A stretch of DNA of 64,000 nucleotides from Hymenobacter gummosus (GCF_003970915.1 NZ_RXOF01000008.1:186001-250000), one strand, 5' to 3'. Shown: positions 16,995 through 25,952, numbered from the stretch's first letter. Numbers and translations are program-made. Notes: generated from the letters alone by a model not told the origin.

Positions 16995-18104
16995 ATGGAA
17001 GCATCAACCACCAACCCCGTCCTGCGCGAAGACCTGGCCGCCGTGTACGCCACGCTCACGGCCGCCGAGCGCGCCAAGCTGCAGGGCAGCACCATTCTGC
17101 TGACCGGCTGCGGCGGCTTTCTGGGCTACTTCTTCCTGCACTTCTTCGCCGAGTACGCCCAGGAGCTGGGCCTGCGCCGCCTCATCGGGCTGGAAAACTT
17201 CCTCACCGGCACCAAGGACTGGCTCGACGAGCTGACCCGGCGCCACCCCGACCTCATCGGGCTGCGCGAGTTCAACGTCATTACCGACTCGGTGGCCGAG
17301 GTGCCCGGGGCGGCCGAGGCCGACCTGGTAATTCACCTGGCCTCCATTGCTTCGCCCACGTACTACCGCATCTACCCCCTGGAGACGGTCGACGCCAATA
17401 TTACCGGCCTGCGCCGCCTGCTTGATTTCTACGCCGGGCGGCCCCTGCGCGGCTTTTTGTTTTTTTCCAGCAGCGAGATTTACGGTGACCCGGCGCCCGA
17501 CCGCATTCCGACCCCCGAGGACTACCGCGGCAACGTGGCCACCATCGGCCCGCGGGCCTGCTACGACGAGGCCAAGCGCTTCGGCGAGACGCTCTGCTAC
17601 CTGTTTGCCCAGAAGTATGGCATGCCCATCGGCATTGCCCGGCCCTTCAACAACTACGGCCCGGGCATGAACCTGAACGACAAGCGCCTGCCGGCCGACT
17701 TCGCTAAGGCCGTGGTGGAGGGCCGCGACCTGGAAATCCTCTCCGACGGCTCGCCTACCCGCACCTTCTGCTACATCTCCGACGCCATCAGCGGCTACCT
17801 CAAGGTGCTGCTCCACGGCGAGTTCGGGGTGTACAACATCGGGCAGGACCAGCCGGAGCTGTCGGTGCGGGAGTACGCGGAGCTGTTTACCCAGGCCGGG
17901 CGCGAGGTATTCGGCTACCAGGGCCGTATCTCATTCCAGACCTCCGCCGACAAGCAGTACCTCACCGACAACCCCAACCGCCGCTGCCCCGACCTGACCA
18001 AGGCCCGCCGGGAGCTGGGCTACGCCCCGGCGGTGGACGTGGCCGCCGGCGTGCGGCGCTACCTGCAGTTTCTCCACGCTTCCCTTCCCGTCGCGGCGCT
18101 ATGA
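16995..18104 (+). CDS. SDR-family nucleotide-sugar enzyme, UDP-xylose-synthase-like
   Basis: A 369-residue extended SDR. The motif TGCGGFLG gives G38, G41 and G44 of GxxGxxG. FSSSEIYGDP holds the catalytic Ser near 158-160, and CYDEAKRFGETL gives Y190 and K194. The run NVATIGPRACYDEAKR closely follows UDP-glucuronate decarboxylases (NxxxIGPRSCYDEGKR). It overlaps the UDP-glucose dehydrogenase gene by four bases (ATGA), so UDP-Glc to UDP-GlcA to UDP-xylose is the simplest pathway. The N-terminus has about 30 extra residues before the first strand. An in-frame TTG lies upstream at 16950, but the ATG at 16995 is preferred. A 4,6-dehydratase activity is the alternative. Confidence 0.8.
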   Translation: MEASTTNPVLREDLAAVYATLTAAERAKLQGSTILLTGCGGFLGYFFLHFFAEYAQELGLRRLIGLENFLTGTKDWLDELTRRHPDLIGLREFNVITDSVAEVPGAAEADLVIHLASIASPTYYRIYPLETVDANITGLRRLLDFYAGRPLRGFLFFSSSEIYGDPAPDRIPTPEDYRGNVATIGPRACYDEAKRFGETLCYLFAQKYGMPIGIARPFNNYGPGMNLNDKRLPADFAKAVVEGRDLEILSDGSPTRTFCYISDAISGYLKVLLHGEFGVYNIGQDQPELSVREYAELFTQAGREVFGYQGRISFQTSADKQYLTDNPNRRCPDLTKARRELGYAPAVDVAAGVRRYLQFLHASLPVAAL

Positions 18105-19390
18105 TTACGGTACTCGGATTGGGCTTCGTGGGACTGACCACCGCCCTGGGCTTCAGCAAAAAAGGCTTTAAGGTCTACGGCATCGACGTGGACCGGGCGC
18201 GGGTGGAAAGCATCCGCCGCTACGAGGTGCCCTTCTACGAGCCCCACCTGGAAGACGCGCTGCGCGAGGAGCTGGGCCACAACTTCGTGGTGGACGCCTC
18301 TTTGCAGGAGGCCGTGAACGACAGCCGGGCCGTCATCATCTGCGTGGGCACGCCCGGCCTGCCCGACGGCCACGCCGACCTGACCTACCTGCTCGAGGCC
18401 GTGCGCGCGGTGTTTGAAGTCAGCGACGCGGCCTACAAGGTGCTGGTGGTGAAGTCGACGGTGCCGCCCTCCACGGTGGCCGGACAGGTGCAGCCCTTCG
18501 TGGCCGAGCTGGCCGGCCGGTACGAGCGGCGCATCGGGCTGGCTTCGAACCCGGAGTTTCTGCGCGAGGGCCACGCCTGGGAGGACTTCATGCAGCCCGA
18601 CCGCGTGGTGGTGGGCATGCAGGACGAGGAGGCCAAGCAGGTGCTCGGCGAGCTGTATCTGCCCTTCAACGCCCCGGTGCACTTCGTGGATTTCAGCACG
18701 GCCGAGTTCGTGAAGTACCTCTCGAACACCTTGCTCTCGACGCTGGTGAGCTTCTCCAACGAAATGGCCATGATTGCCGAGCACATCGGCGGCATCGACG
18801 TGCCGGCGGCCTTCCGCCTGCTGCACCAAGACCGGCGCTGGACCGGCGCCCCGGCCCCCATGGCCAGCTACGTGTTCCCCGGCTGCGGCTACGGGGGCTA
18901 CTGCCTGCCCAAGGACACGGCCGCCCTGCACCGCATTGCCCAGGCCCACGGCTACGAGCCGCGCCTGCTGCCGGCCAACCTGCAGATCAACGAGGACATC
19001 AAGGACTTCGTGGTCGACAAGCTTACCCGGCAGGTGCCGCCTACCCACCGCCTGGGCATCCTGGGCCTCTCCTTCAAGAGCGGCTCCGACGACGTGCGCC
19101 TGAGCCCCAGCCGGGCCATCATCGAGAAGCTCATGCAGCGCGGCTACACCCGCATCGTGGCCTACGACCCCATGGCCAACGAGGTCTTCGCCCGCGAAAC
19201 TCGCCTGCCCATTGCCTACGCCGACTCCCTGCCCGAGCTGGTGGAGCGCGCCGACGACCTGGTGCTACTCACCGGCTGGCCCGAGTTCCGGCAGCAGCAC
19301 GCGCTGCTAAGCACCCGCCCCCTGTTCGATTTCCGCTACGCCCTCTCCGACCTGCGCGCCCCCGCCCCGCCGGTACCCCTGGCGCGCTGA
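18101..19390 (+). CDS. ugd: UDP-glucose/nucleotide-sugar 6-dehydrogenase
   Basis: A 429-residue NAD-dependent four-electron dehydrogenase, probably oxidising UDP-glucose to UDP-glucuronate. The N-terminal GLGFVG (G6, G8, G11) binds NAD. The central domain includes EFVKYLSNTLLSTLVSFSNEMA. The catalytic cysteine is C268 in GCGYGGYCLPKD, with K271 and D272 following. The C-terminal domain has LGLSFKSGSDDVRLSPS. The usual active-site wording GGSCFPKD reads GGYCLPKD here, which occurs in some nucleotide-sugar dehydrogenases, so the exact substrate is less certain. It overlaps the upstream SDR gene, and a strong terminator follows. Confidence 0.88.
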   Translation: MITVLGLGFVGLTTALGFSKKGFKVYGIDVDRARVESIRRYEVPFYEPHLEDALREELGHNFVVDASLQEAVNDSRAVIICVGTPGLPDGHADLTYLLEAVRAVFEVSDAAYKVLVVKSTVPPSTVAGQVQPFVAELAGRYERRIGLASNPEFLREGHAWEDFMQPDRVVVGMQDEEAKQVLGELYLPFNAPVHFVDFSTAEFVKYLSNTLLSTLVSFSNEMAMIAEHIGGIDVPAAFRLLHQDRRWTGAPAPMASYVFPGCGYGGYCLPKDTAALHRIAQAHGYEPRLLPANLQINEDIKDFVVDKLTRQVPPTHRLGILGLSFKSGSDDVRLSPSRAIIEKLMQRGYTRIVAYDPMANEVFARETRLPIAYADSLPELVERADDLVLLTGWPEFRQQHALLSTRPLFDFRYALSDLRAPAPPVPLAR

Positions 19391-19410
19391 CCCTGCCCCA
19401 ACACAAACGC

Positions 19411-19440
19411 AAAGCCCGCTCCCACTTGGGGGCGGGCTTT
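19411..19440 (+). terminator. Terminator of the plus-strand polysaccharide operon
   Basis: AAAGCCCGCTCCC (19411-19423) pairs with GGGGGCGGGCTTT (19428-19440), loop ACTT, followed by GTTGGTTTT. It lies 20 bases after the dehydrogenase stop. Confidence 0.8.
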
Positions 19441-19470
19441 GTTGGTTTTAGGCGTAGCCGCGGCCGCAGA

Positions 19471-19638
19471 GACGCAGCCGAGCTACGCAGTCGCGCGGCT
19501 ACGCCGCGTGACGACTACGTAGCTCGGCTGTGCCGAGCGCGGGGCCGCGCCGTATGGCCAGCTCGTTCAGGCGGCGCGGGCGGGTGCTCGGCACAGCCGA
19601 GCTACGTAGGTCTCACTCGGCAATAGCCGAGCGAGTGC
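19471..19638 (-). repeat. REP element of the RAYT family, copy R2 (inverted)
   Basis: On the minus strand it reads CACTCGCTCGGCTATTGCCG, then CTCGGCTGTGCCGAGCACCC, then the GTCACGCGGC-type end, as in R1 and R3. Its outer CACTCGCTCGG end faces the RAYT gene start. Confidence 0.85.
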
Positions 19639-19706
19639 AGCCGCGTCTTTTGTAAGAGGCTAAGCGAATAGCTACATTTAGCCTTTACCTATTCATTTCC
19701 TTATCC

Positions 19707-20237
19707 ATGTCCGAACTGCGCAAAACCTATCCCGGTGGCTTCTTCTTCCTCACGCTTACCGTCGTCGGCTGGGTCGATGTGTTCATCCGCCCGCGCTACG
19801 TGGATATCCTGGTGGATAGCCTGCGCTACTGTCAGCAGCGCAAGGGGCTGGAGCTGTACGCCTACTGCATCATGAGCAGCCACGTACACCTGATTGCGGC
19901 CCGCACCGAGGGCCGGCTCAGCGACGTGCTGCGCGATATGAAAGCCCACACTGCCCGTGAGCTGTTGCACTGCATTGCCGACAACGAGCAGGAAAGCCGC
20001 CGCGAGTGGATGATGCGCCTGTTTGCCTACTACGCCCGCCCCTACCGCCAGAACGAGCAGTACATGTTCTGGCAGAAGACCACCCACCCCGTCCCGCTCT
20101 GGACGCCCGCCGTCACGCGCCAGAAACTGGATTACGTCCACAACAACACCGTGGCGGCCGGCCTGGTCACGGCCCCCGAGCACTACCCGCTCAGCAGCGC
20201 CTGTCCCAGTGGCCCGCTGCAGACGCTGCCGCTGTAA
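19707..20237 (+). CDS. REP-associated tyrosine transposase (RAYT, Y1_Tnp/IS200-like)
   Basis: A 176-residue Y1 HUH endonuclease-type transposase, thought to cut and rejoin single-stranded DNA at REP hairpins. The opening YPGGFFFLTLTVVGWVDVFIR is typical of the Bacteroidota RAYT group. The HUH metal site is SSHVHLIA with H59 and H61. The C-terminal KLDYVHNNTVAAGLV matches the KLxYIHNNPVxAG signature (NT in place of NP). Tyrosines Y107, Y108 and Y113 are candidates for the nucleophile; I cannot say which. The gene looks intact and is flanked on both sides by matching inverted REP elements, so it is probably the source of the copies in this window. Confidence 0.9.
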   Translation: MSELRKTYPGGFFFLTLTVVGWVDVFIRPRYVDILVDSLRYCQQRKGLELYAYCIMSSHVHLIAARTEGRLSDVLRDMKAHTARELLHCIADNEQESRREWMMRLFAYYARPYRQNEQYMFWQKTTHPVPLWTPAVTRQKLDYVHNNTVAAGLVTAPEHYPLSSACPSGPLQTLPL

Positions 20238-20270
20238 GCCCGCTGTCCCCACCCACCGCACTGGACGCCC

Positions 20271-20425
20271 GCACTCGCTCGGCTATTGCCGCGCGACGCC
20301 TATGTGGCTCGGCTGTGCCGAGCACCCGCCCGCGCCGCCAGAACAACGACGCTCATGTGGCGCGGCCCCGCGCTCGGCACAGCCGAGCCATATAGGCGTC
20401 GCGCGGCTACGCCGCGTGACTGCGG
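20271..20425 (+). repeat. REP element of the RAYT family, copy R3
   Basis: Begins GCACTCGCTCGGCTATTGCC, has a GGCTCGGCTGTGCCGAGCAC palindrome, a CGCTCGGCACAGCCGAGC palindrome and a GCGCGGCTACGCCGCG palindrome, and ends ACTGCGG. It lies 33 bases downstream of the RAYT stop. Confidence 0.85.
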
Positions 20426-20453
20426 CACCGCACAAACCGCCTCCAAATAACAA

Positions 20454-20483
20454 CGCCGCCGGCCCCTGGCGGGACCGACGGCG
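20454..20483 (-). terminator. Hairpin after the aminotransferase gene
   Basis: CGCCGCCGGCCCC (20454-20466) pairs with GGGACCGACGGCG (20471-20483) with two mismatches. On the minus strand it lies about 100 bases beyond the aminotransferase stop and is followed by TTGTTATTT. Nothing further was recognised between 20426 and 20583. Confidence 0.5.
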
Positions 20484-20583
20484 CGGCACCTGAACGGAAA
20501 CTGCTCCACCTTTCAGTTTCTCGCCCGGTACACGGGCGCGCGGCGGGCGGCCACCGGGGAGCCGCGGGCCGCGCAAGAGCGGG

Positions 20584-21957
20584 TTAGTTGTAGCGGCGGT
20601 ACACCACCTTGAGCGGGCGGCCTTCGAGGTAGCGGCCCACGCCTTCGTCGAGGGCGCGGCGGTAGATGGCCAGGGCCTCGTAGATGCTGGCCACGGTTTC
20701 GTCCACAATGGCGTCGGTGAGGGAGTAGTTGGTCACGAAGCTGGGGCAGAGCACGCCGCGGCGCGTCATTTCCTGCAGAAACAGGGCGCGCAGGGCCTGG
20801 GAGGGCTGCCCCTGCCCGTCGCGGGTGGCGAAGGTGAGGCAGCACGGGCGGCCGAGCACCTGCACGTAGGGCTGCAGGCCGTGGGCTTGGATGGCCTGGT
20901 TCATACCGCGGGCCAGCCGCTCGCCGTGGGCGTGCAGCTGCTCCACCACCGGCTCGGTGCGGTAGGTGTGCAGCACGGCGCGGGCGGCGGCCAGGGCGTG
21001 GCTTTCCGAGCCATAGGTGGTCGAGAGCAGGAACACCCGCTCGTGGGGGTGCTGCAGGCCGCCGCGCTCCATCAGCTCGCGCCGCCCGGCCAGGGCCGCG
21101 ATGCTGAAGCCGTTGCCGAGGGCCTTGCCCCAGGTGGAGAGGTCGGGCTGCACGCCGTGCAGGCCCTGGGCGCCGCGGTTGTGCCAACGCAGGCCCGTGA
21201 TGATTTCGTCGAAGATGAGCACGATGCCCTCGCGCCGGCACAGGGCCTGCACGCCCGGCAGGAAGCCCTCGGCCGGCGGGGTATCCTTCTCCACTTCCAT
21301 CACCACGCAGGCCAGCTGCCCGGGGTACTGGTCGACCAGCACCTGGAGGCTGCCCAGGTCGTTGTAGCGGAAGCTCACGGTGAGCTGCTGCACGGCCCGG
21401 GGCACGCCGGCCTGCAGCGGGGTGCTGCCGATAAACCAGTCGTCGACGGAGAAGAAGGGGTGGTCGTGGCAGATGGCTACCAAGTCGCGGCCGGTGTAGG
21501 CGCGGGCCAGCTTCACGGCGGCACTGGTCACGTCGGAGCCGTTCTTGGCGAACTTGACCATGTCGCCGGCCCCGGTGAAGTCGAGAAACTCCTCGGCCAG
21601 CTCCAGCTCCAGCACGGCGGGCCGGCCGAAGTTGGTGCCCAGCTCCATCTGCCGCTGGGCGGCGCGCACCACCGCCGGGTAGGCGTGGCCGAGCGTGACG
21701 GAGCGCAGCCCCGCGTTGTACTCCACGAACTGGTTGCCGTCGACATCCCAGACGTGGCAGCCCTGGCCGCGCACCAGGTAGGGCGCCATGTGTTCGGCCC
21801 ACTGGTCGTCGCCCTTGGCGTAGGTGTGGGCCCCGCCGGGAATCAGCTGGTGAAAGCGCGGCCCCAGCGCCACCGACGCATCGAAGCGGCGGGGCGTGTG
21901 GGCGAAGGACGGCGGCGCCGCGGTGGCCGGGGGCGCAGAAGTCAGCAGGGGATCCAT
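20584..21957 (-). CDS. Class III PLP aminotransferase (glutamate-1-semialdehyde aminomutase-like)
   Basis: A 457-residue PLP-dependent enzyme of aminotransferase class III. PLP-binding residues are D250 in LIFDEIITGLR and the Schiff-base lysine K278 in TWGKALGNGFS. Other blocks are NAGLRSVTLGHAYPAVV and FAKNGSDVTSAAVKLARAYTGR, where the GSDVTSAAVKLAR wording follows glutamate-1-semialdehyde aminomutases. It lies among nucleotide-sugar genes rather than haem genes, so it more likely aminates a sugar or sugar-derived keto intermediate. It is the last gene of the minus-strand polysaccharide run, separated from the upstream dioxygenase gene by a palindromic repeat. Confidence 0.85.
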   Translation of the reverse strand: MDPLLTSAPPATAAPPSFAHTPRRFDASVALGPRFHQLIPGGAHTYAKGDDQWAEHMAPYLVRGQGCHVWDVDGNQFVEYNAGLRSVTLGHAYPAVVRAAQRQMELGTNFGRPAVLELELAEEFLDFTGAGDMVKFAKNGSDVTSAAVKLARAYTGRDLVAICHDHPFFSVDDWFIGSTPLQAGVPRAVQQLTVSFRYNDLGSLQVLVDQYPGQLACVVMEVEKDTPPAEGFLPGVQALCRREGIVLIFDEIITGLRWHNRGAQGLHGVQPDLSTWGKALGNGFSIAALAGRRELMERGGLQHPHERVFLLSTTYGSESHALAAARAVLHTYRTEPVVEQLHAHGERLARGMNQAIQAHGLQPYVQVLGRPCCLTFATRDGQGQPSQALRALFLQEMTRRGVLCPSFVTNYSLTDAIVDETVASIYEALAIYRRALDEGVGRYLEGRPLKVVYRRYN

Positions 21958-22045
21958 GGGCGTTGGTGGTGGATTGGTGGAGAATCGGGAAGCTGCGCCG
22001 GACGCGGCAGTCGGAAGGTCGGGAGGGCGTTGAGGTATTCAGGCC

Positions 22046-22149
22046 GTCATGTCGAGCGAAGTCGAGACATCCCGCCGGATAGTAATTTCATTGTTGAGGC
22101 TACTATCAGGAGTCAGCACGCGAGATGTCTCGACTTCGCTCGACATGAC
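22046..22149. repeat. GTCAT...ATGAC palindromic intergenic repeat, copy 3
   Basis: GTCATGTCGAGCGAAGTCGA at the left pairs with TCGACTTCGCTCGACATGAC at the right, a 20-base perfect arm. The loop contains GCACGCGAGATGTCTC as in copy 2. It is the cleanest copy in the window. Confidence 0.85.
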
Positions 22150-22170
22150 GTTCAAGATTAAGTCGTTCAA

Positions 22171-23112
22171 TCACACCTTCTCCACCGTCGGCGCGGCGGT
22201 CCAGGCGGGGGCTTCGGGGGCGGGCAGCAGTGGGGTGCCGTTTTCGTATTCGGCTATCAGCTCGGCCGGCAGCGGAGCCAGGTCCGACACGCGGTAGTAG
22301 TCGGCCAGGGTGGTACCGGTGCAGGCCGAGTCGTAATTGGGCGCCCCGCGGTGGGCCCGCAGGTCGTCGATGTTGACGGTGCGGAAGTCGATGCTGAAGC
22401 GGGTTTTGCCGGTCCAGTTGGGCACGGTGGAGTGCAGGTGCGCGGCCGAAAAAACGGCCATGCTGCCGGCTGGGCAGAGCAGGCGCAGCTGCGGCTCCAG
22501 CATCAGCGGCTCCTGGGGCTGGGGGCGCTGACGCCGGTCGGGCGTGCCGGGCGCGGCCGCAATGCGGCGGCCCTCGGCGTACCACTCGTGGCAGTTGTAG
22601 CCCGCCGAGCCGTTGCGAATGGCCTGCGCCCAGTAGTTGGGGTGGAAGGCCATGCCGTTGCCGGGGTAGTGCTCGTAGATGGGAAACCACCAGTTGATCT
22701 GCGCCAGCGGGCCCGAAAACCAGGTGTCGCGGTGGGGCTCGAAGGCGTAGGCAATGCCCCGGGTGAGGTAGCGGTTGCTGGTGGCCGTGCGCATGCGCGG
22801 CACGTCGAAGTAGGTTTTCTCCGGGTCGCAGCCGGCCTCGATGAGCAGCTGGCGCACCAGCTTCTTGGAGCGGCCGTGGTTGATGAACACCGGCTTGAAC
22901 GAGTTCAGAATGCCCTCGTAGGCGGCGGGTGGCAGTTGGTTCTGGGCCGTTTCGGGGTCCAGCTCCCCGAAGGCCTCCTCGATGAGCTGCCGGGCGAAGT
23001 TGACCAGGGCCGTAGCCCCGGGCAGGGCCGGATAAACGAAGATCTGGCCGTTGAACAACTGAGCGCGACGCTCGTCGTCCGTGACTTGAGCGGCGTAGTA
23101 CACGGTATTCAT
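22171..23112 (-). CDS. Phytanoyl-CoA dioxygenase-like 2-oxoglutarate/Fe(II) oxygenase
   Basis: A 313-residue protein with the non-haem iron facial triad of the PhyH family: H127 and D129 in FEPHRDTWFSGP, and a distal histidine (H225 or H227) in AHLHSTVPN. R238 in KTRFSIDFRT would bind 2-oxoglutarate. The segment QINWWFPIYEHYPGNGMAFHP is reminiscent of dioxygenases that hydroxylate sugars or aminoglycosides. The reading frame extends upstream, but the ATG at 23112 (MNTVYYAAQV) starts the recognisable protein. In this cluster it may hydroxylate or oxidise a nucleotide sugar or its lipid-linked product; this is an inference. Confidence 0.75.
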   Translation of the reverse strand: MNTVYYAAQVTDDERRAQLFNGQIFVYPALPGATALVNFARQLIEEAFGELDPETAQNQLPPAAYEGILNSFKPVFINHGRSKKLVRQLLIEAGCDPEKTYFDVPRMRTATSNRYLTRGIAYAFEPHRDTWFSGPLAQINWWFPIYEHYPGNGMAFHPNYWAQAIRNGSAGYNCHEWYAEGRRIAAAPGTPDRRQRPQPQEPLMLEPQLRLLCPAGSMAVFSAAHLHSTVPNWTGKTRFSIDFRTVNIDDLRAHRGAPNYDSACTGTTLADYYRVSDLAPLPAELIAEYENGTPLLPAPEAPAWTAAPTVEKV

Positions 23113-23278
23113 AGCAGTAGCAGGTTGAAGTGTGGCCCCACCCCTGCTCCCCACCCATTGCGGACACCAGACGCGAGAAAATAAGCAAACCAGCGCCCCC
23201 GGGCGGGGCGGCGCAGCCATCCGGCTGATGGCTGCCAAGACTTCCAGCAAGGCTGGCCGCAGCCGGCAGTTGATGATT

Positions 23279-24574
23279 CTATTCCCGGGGCGGCGGCACC
23301 GGAGCCAGCAGCTCGGCCCGGCGCAGGCTGCGAATGGCCCGGCGCAGGGCGGCAAAGCTCATGCCGCTGCGCTCGGCCATAGCCAGCACATCGTGCTGCC
23401 CGTCGGCCAGGTTAAGGATCCAGAGCAGGGCCATTTCGGCCTGCTTAGGGTTGCCGGTGCCCTTCAGGCCGCCGTAGAGGCCGCGGCGGCCCAGCTGCGG
23501 CTCCCCGTAGGGCTGCCGGTTCAGGTAACGCCGGTCGTGCTGCTCCAGGGCGCGGCAGATCTGGCGCAGCAGCCGCAGCGAGGCGGCCAGCTGCCGGGGC
23601 CGCACCAGGCCGGGGTTGTCGGCCGAGGTGTGGTACTCCGGGAATTCGGCGAAGGGCGTGCGGGTGAGGCAGCCCACCGGCAGGTTGAAGCCCGGCGAGC
23701 AGTACTGCCGTTCGTCGTAGCCGTAGGGGGTGAACTCGCGCAGCTGATGGGCCTCCGGCGCGGCCTGGCGCAGCACCTGGGCCACTACCCGGTCGATGGC
23801 CGCCGCACCCTGCCGGGAGCGTTTGTAGGTGAATTCGCCCGGCCCGCCGAGCAGGCTCAACACCAGCCCGTGGCGGATGCGCGGCACTACGGTTTCGCGG
23901 TGCTCGTGCAGCCAGCAGATAGCGCCGATGGTGCCCGGCACGAACACGAAGCGGTAGGTGTAGCGCCGCCGGGGCCGCGCGGCCAGCCAGCGGGCCAACC
24001 AGGTGGCTACCACCACCCCGGCGAGGTTGTCGTTGGCCAGCGAGGGGTGGCAGATGTGGCAGCTGAAGAGCACTTCCTCGTCCGTGTCGCCCGGCAGCAC
24101 CAGCTGCCCGTAGGTGAGCGAGCCGGCCGCGTCGAGCGTGGCGTCGATGCAGACTTCGTACTGCTCGTCGCGGAGCTGCTCGCGCAGCTGGTGCGGCAGG
24201 CAGAAGCCCCAGGCGGGCTGGTAGTAGCTGGTGCGGTAGGGCGTCAGCGCGGGCTGCGCGGGCAAGGAGTGCAGGTGCGCATCCAGCGCCGCCCGGCTCA
24301 GCCACTGCCGGGGCAGGGGCTGGCTATAGCCCACCACGTGCAGGTTCAGCCGCCGGAAGTCGACCACCCGGCGGCCCTGCTGGTCCTTGATGTAGGCGTC
24401 GCGGATGTTCCACTCGGGCGGCACGGTCCAGTCGAGCACGGCCGAGCCGCTGGGCACCTCGCGCACCTGCAGGCCGGGCGGCAGGTACCGGCCGAGCACG
24501 CGCAGCGTCTCGCGCACGCCCTCGCCGGTGATGCTCCGGCACAGGGGGTACAGCTCGCGCAGCAGCGCGTGCAT
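23279..24574 (-). CDS. DUF4910 aminopeptidase-like protein with C-terminal winged helix
   Basis: A 431-residue protein of the DUF4910/DUF2172 family, often found in polysaccharide clusters. The start MHALLRELYPLCRSITGEGV is the family's typical N-terminus and decided the choice of 24574 over the ATG at 24661, which would overlap the upstream gene. An M28-like core shows SCHICHPSLANDNLAG, GYDERQYCSPGFNLPVG and EYHTSADN, which carry likely zinc ligands (His, Asp). The last 70 residues (GNPKQAEMALLWILNLADG onward) look like a winged helix. The fold suggests a metallo-hydrolase, but no substrate is established for the family. Confidence 0.75.
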   Translation of the reverse strand: MHALLRELYPLCRSITGEGVRETLRVLGRYLPPGLQVREVPSGSAVLDWTVPPEWNIRDAYIKDQQGRRVVDFRRLNLHVVGYSQPLPRQWLSRAALDAHLHSLPAQPALTPYRTSYYQPAWGFCLPHQLREQLRDEQYEVCIDATLDAAGSLTYGQLVLPGDTDEEVLFSCHICHPSLANDNLAGVVVATWLARWLAARPRRRYTYRFVFVPGTIGAICWLHEHRETVVPRIRHGLVLSLLGGPGEFTYKRSRQGAAAIDRVVAQVLRQAAPEAHQLREFTPYGYDERQYCSPGFNLPVGCLTRTPFAEFPEYHTSADNPGLVRPRQLAASLRLLRQICRALEQHDRRYLNRQPYGEPQLGRRGLYGGLKGTGNPKQAEMALLWILNLADGQHDVLAMAERSGMSFAALRRAIRSLRRAELLAPVPPPRE

Positions 24575-24626
24575 GGCCTGGCCGGGCCGCTCGGCCGGGG
24601 CCAGCTCGGGCAGCACGGCCGCTACC

Positions 24627-25892
24627 TCAGGTGAGTGCCACGTGGGCGGGGCTACCGGCATAGCTGAAGGTTTCCAGGCTGGGAATGGCCACGACGAACT
24701 GCCCGCCCCAATCATGAATGAAGCGCAGGTTTTCGGACACTTCCTGGCGGATGTTCCAGGGCAGGATGACCACGAAATCGGGCCGCTCCTCGCGGATGGC
24801 CTCGGGCGACAACACCGGAATATGGCTGCCCGGCAGGTACTTGCCCTGCTTGTAGGGCGAGGCGTCGACCACCAGCGGCATGAGGTTGGTGCCCTGGATG
24901 CCGCAGTAGTTGATAAGGGTGTTGCCCTTGGCGGCGGCCCCGTAGCCCACCACCTTCTTGCCGGCGCGACGCTGCTCCAAGAGGAACTCCAGAAACTCGG
25001 CCCGCACCGTATCGACGCGGGGCTGGAAATCCTGGTAGTACTCCAGCGTGAGCATCCCGGCGGCCCGCTCCCGGGCCAGCAGCTCGCGCACGGCGTCGCT
25101 GACGGGCTTCGAGCGGTCGGCGGAGTGGCGGGCAAACACGCGCAACGACCCGCCGTGGGTGGGCAGCTCCTGCACGTCGAACACGGTGAGGCCCTGGGCG
25201 GCGAAGACGCGGGCCACGGTGCTGAGCGAGAGGTAGCTGAAATGCTCGTGGTAGATGGTATCGAACTGGCACTCGGCCACCAAGTTCAGCAGGTGCGGAA
25301 ATTCCAGGGTGGCCACGCCGCCGGGCTTGAGCACCAGCTGCATGCCCTGCACGAAGTCGTTCATGTCGGGCACGTGGGCCAGCACGTTGTTGCAGATCAG
25401 CAGGTCGGCCTTCTGCCCGTCGGCGGCCAGCTCGCGGGCCAGCTGGGTGGTGAAGAAGTCGACGCGGGTGCGCACGCCCTTGCCGGCGGCAATGCGGGCG
25501 GTGTTGGCCGTGGGGTCGATGCCGAGCACGGGCACGCCGCGCTGGTGGAAGTACTGCAGCAGGTAGCCGTCGTTGCTGGCCGCCTCCATCACCAGGGAGT
25601 CCTCGGTGTAGCCAAAGCGGTCCATCATCATCTCCACGTAGCGGCGGGCGTGCTCCAGCCAGGAGGTGGAGTACGAGGAGAAGTAGGTGTACTCGGCCCC
25701 GAAAATCTCGACGGCCTTTTTCACCTCGCCAATCTGCACCAGCCAGCAGTTGTCGCAGACGTAGGTTTTGAGCGGGTAGTTCAACTCGGGCTCTTCCAGC
25801 TGGCTGGCCGTGAGCATGGCGTTGGAGGGCGGGCAGTGGCCCAGGTCGGCAAACACGTGGTGCAGCTCGGTTCCGCAGTGACGGCAGTTCAT
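24627..25892 (-). CDS. SAM-dependent sugar C-methyltransferase
   Basis: A 421-residue enzyme of the TylCIII/NovU type that adds a methyl group to a carbon of a keto-nucleotide sugar. The N-terminal zinc domain has CRHCG and, about 40 residues later, CDNC. The class I methyltransferase core holds VMEAASNDGYLLQYF (SAM-binding) and ICNNVLAHVPDMNDF. The C-terminal domain carries VGYGAAAKGNTLINYCGI and VVILPWNIRQEV, characteristic of this family. It lies next to an RmlC-type epimerase and near rfbF, so a branched 3-C-methyl deoxy sugar is a plausible product. Confidence 0.88.
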   Translation of the reverse strand: MNCRHCGTELHHVFADLGHCPPSNAMLTASQLEEPELNYPLKTYVCDNCWLVQIGEVKKAVEIFGAEYTYFSSYSTSWLEHARRYVEMMMDRFGYTEDSLVMEAASNDGYLLQYFHQRGVPVLGIDPTANTARIAAGKGVRTRVDFFTTQLARELAADGQKADLLICNNVLAHVPDMNDFVQGMQLVLKPGGVATLEFPHLLNLVAECQFDTIYHEHFSYLSLSTVARVFAAQGLTVFDVQELPTHGGSLRVFARHSADRSKPVSDAVRELLARERAAGMLTLEYYQDFQPRVDTVRAEFLEFLLEQRRAGKKVVGYGAAAKGNTLINYCGIQGTNLMPLVVDASPYKQGKYLPGSHIPVLSPEAIREERPDFVVILPWNIRQEVSENLRFIHDWGGQFVVAIPSLETFSYAGSPAHVALT

Positions 25893-25952
25893 GGCGCGTT
25901 GGGGGTCAGAAAGGAGGCGGATAAATGAATAGGTGCAAGCCGCGGCACCGCG

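Larger units (their letters stand above)
19471..20425 (+). mobile_element. RAYT-REP unit: REP-associated tyrosine transposase flanked by inverted REPs
   Basis: The unit consists of R2 (inverted), the RAYT gene and R3 (direct). The two flanking elements are long, compound palindromes matching each other in opposite orientation. A third copy lies at 16739-16885. The unit sits in the gap between the plus-strand and minus-strand halves of the polysaccharide cluster. Confidence 0.8.

Noticed and set aside
24575-24661. Upstream ATG for the DUF4910 gene
   Set aside because: It would overlap the methyltransferase gene by 35 bases and add a Pro/Ala stretch ahead of the conserved family start.
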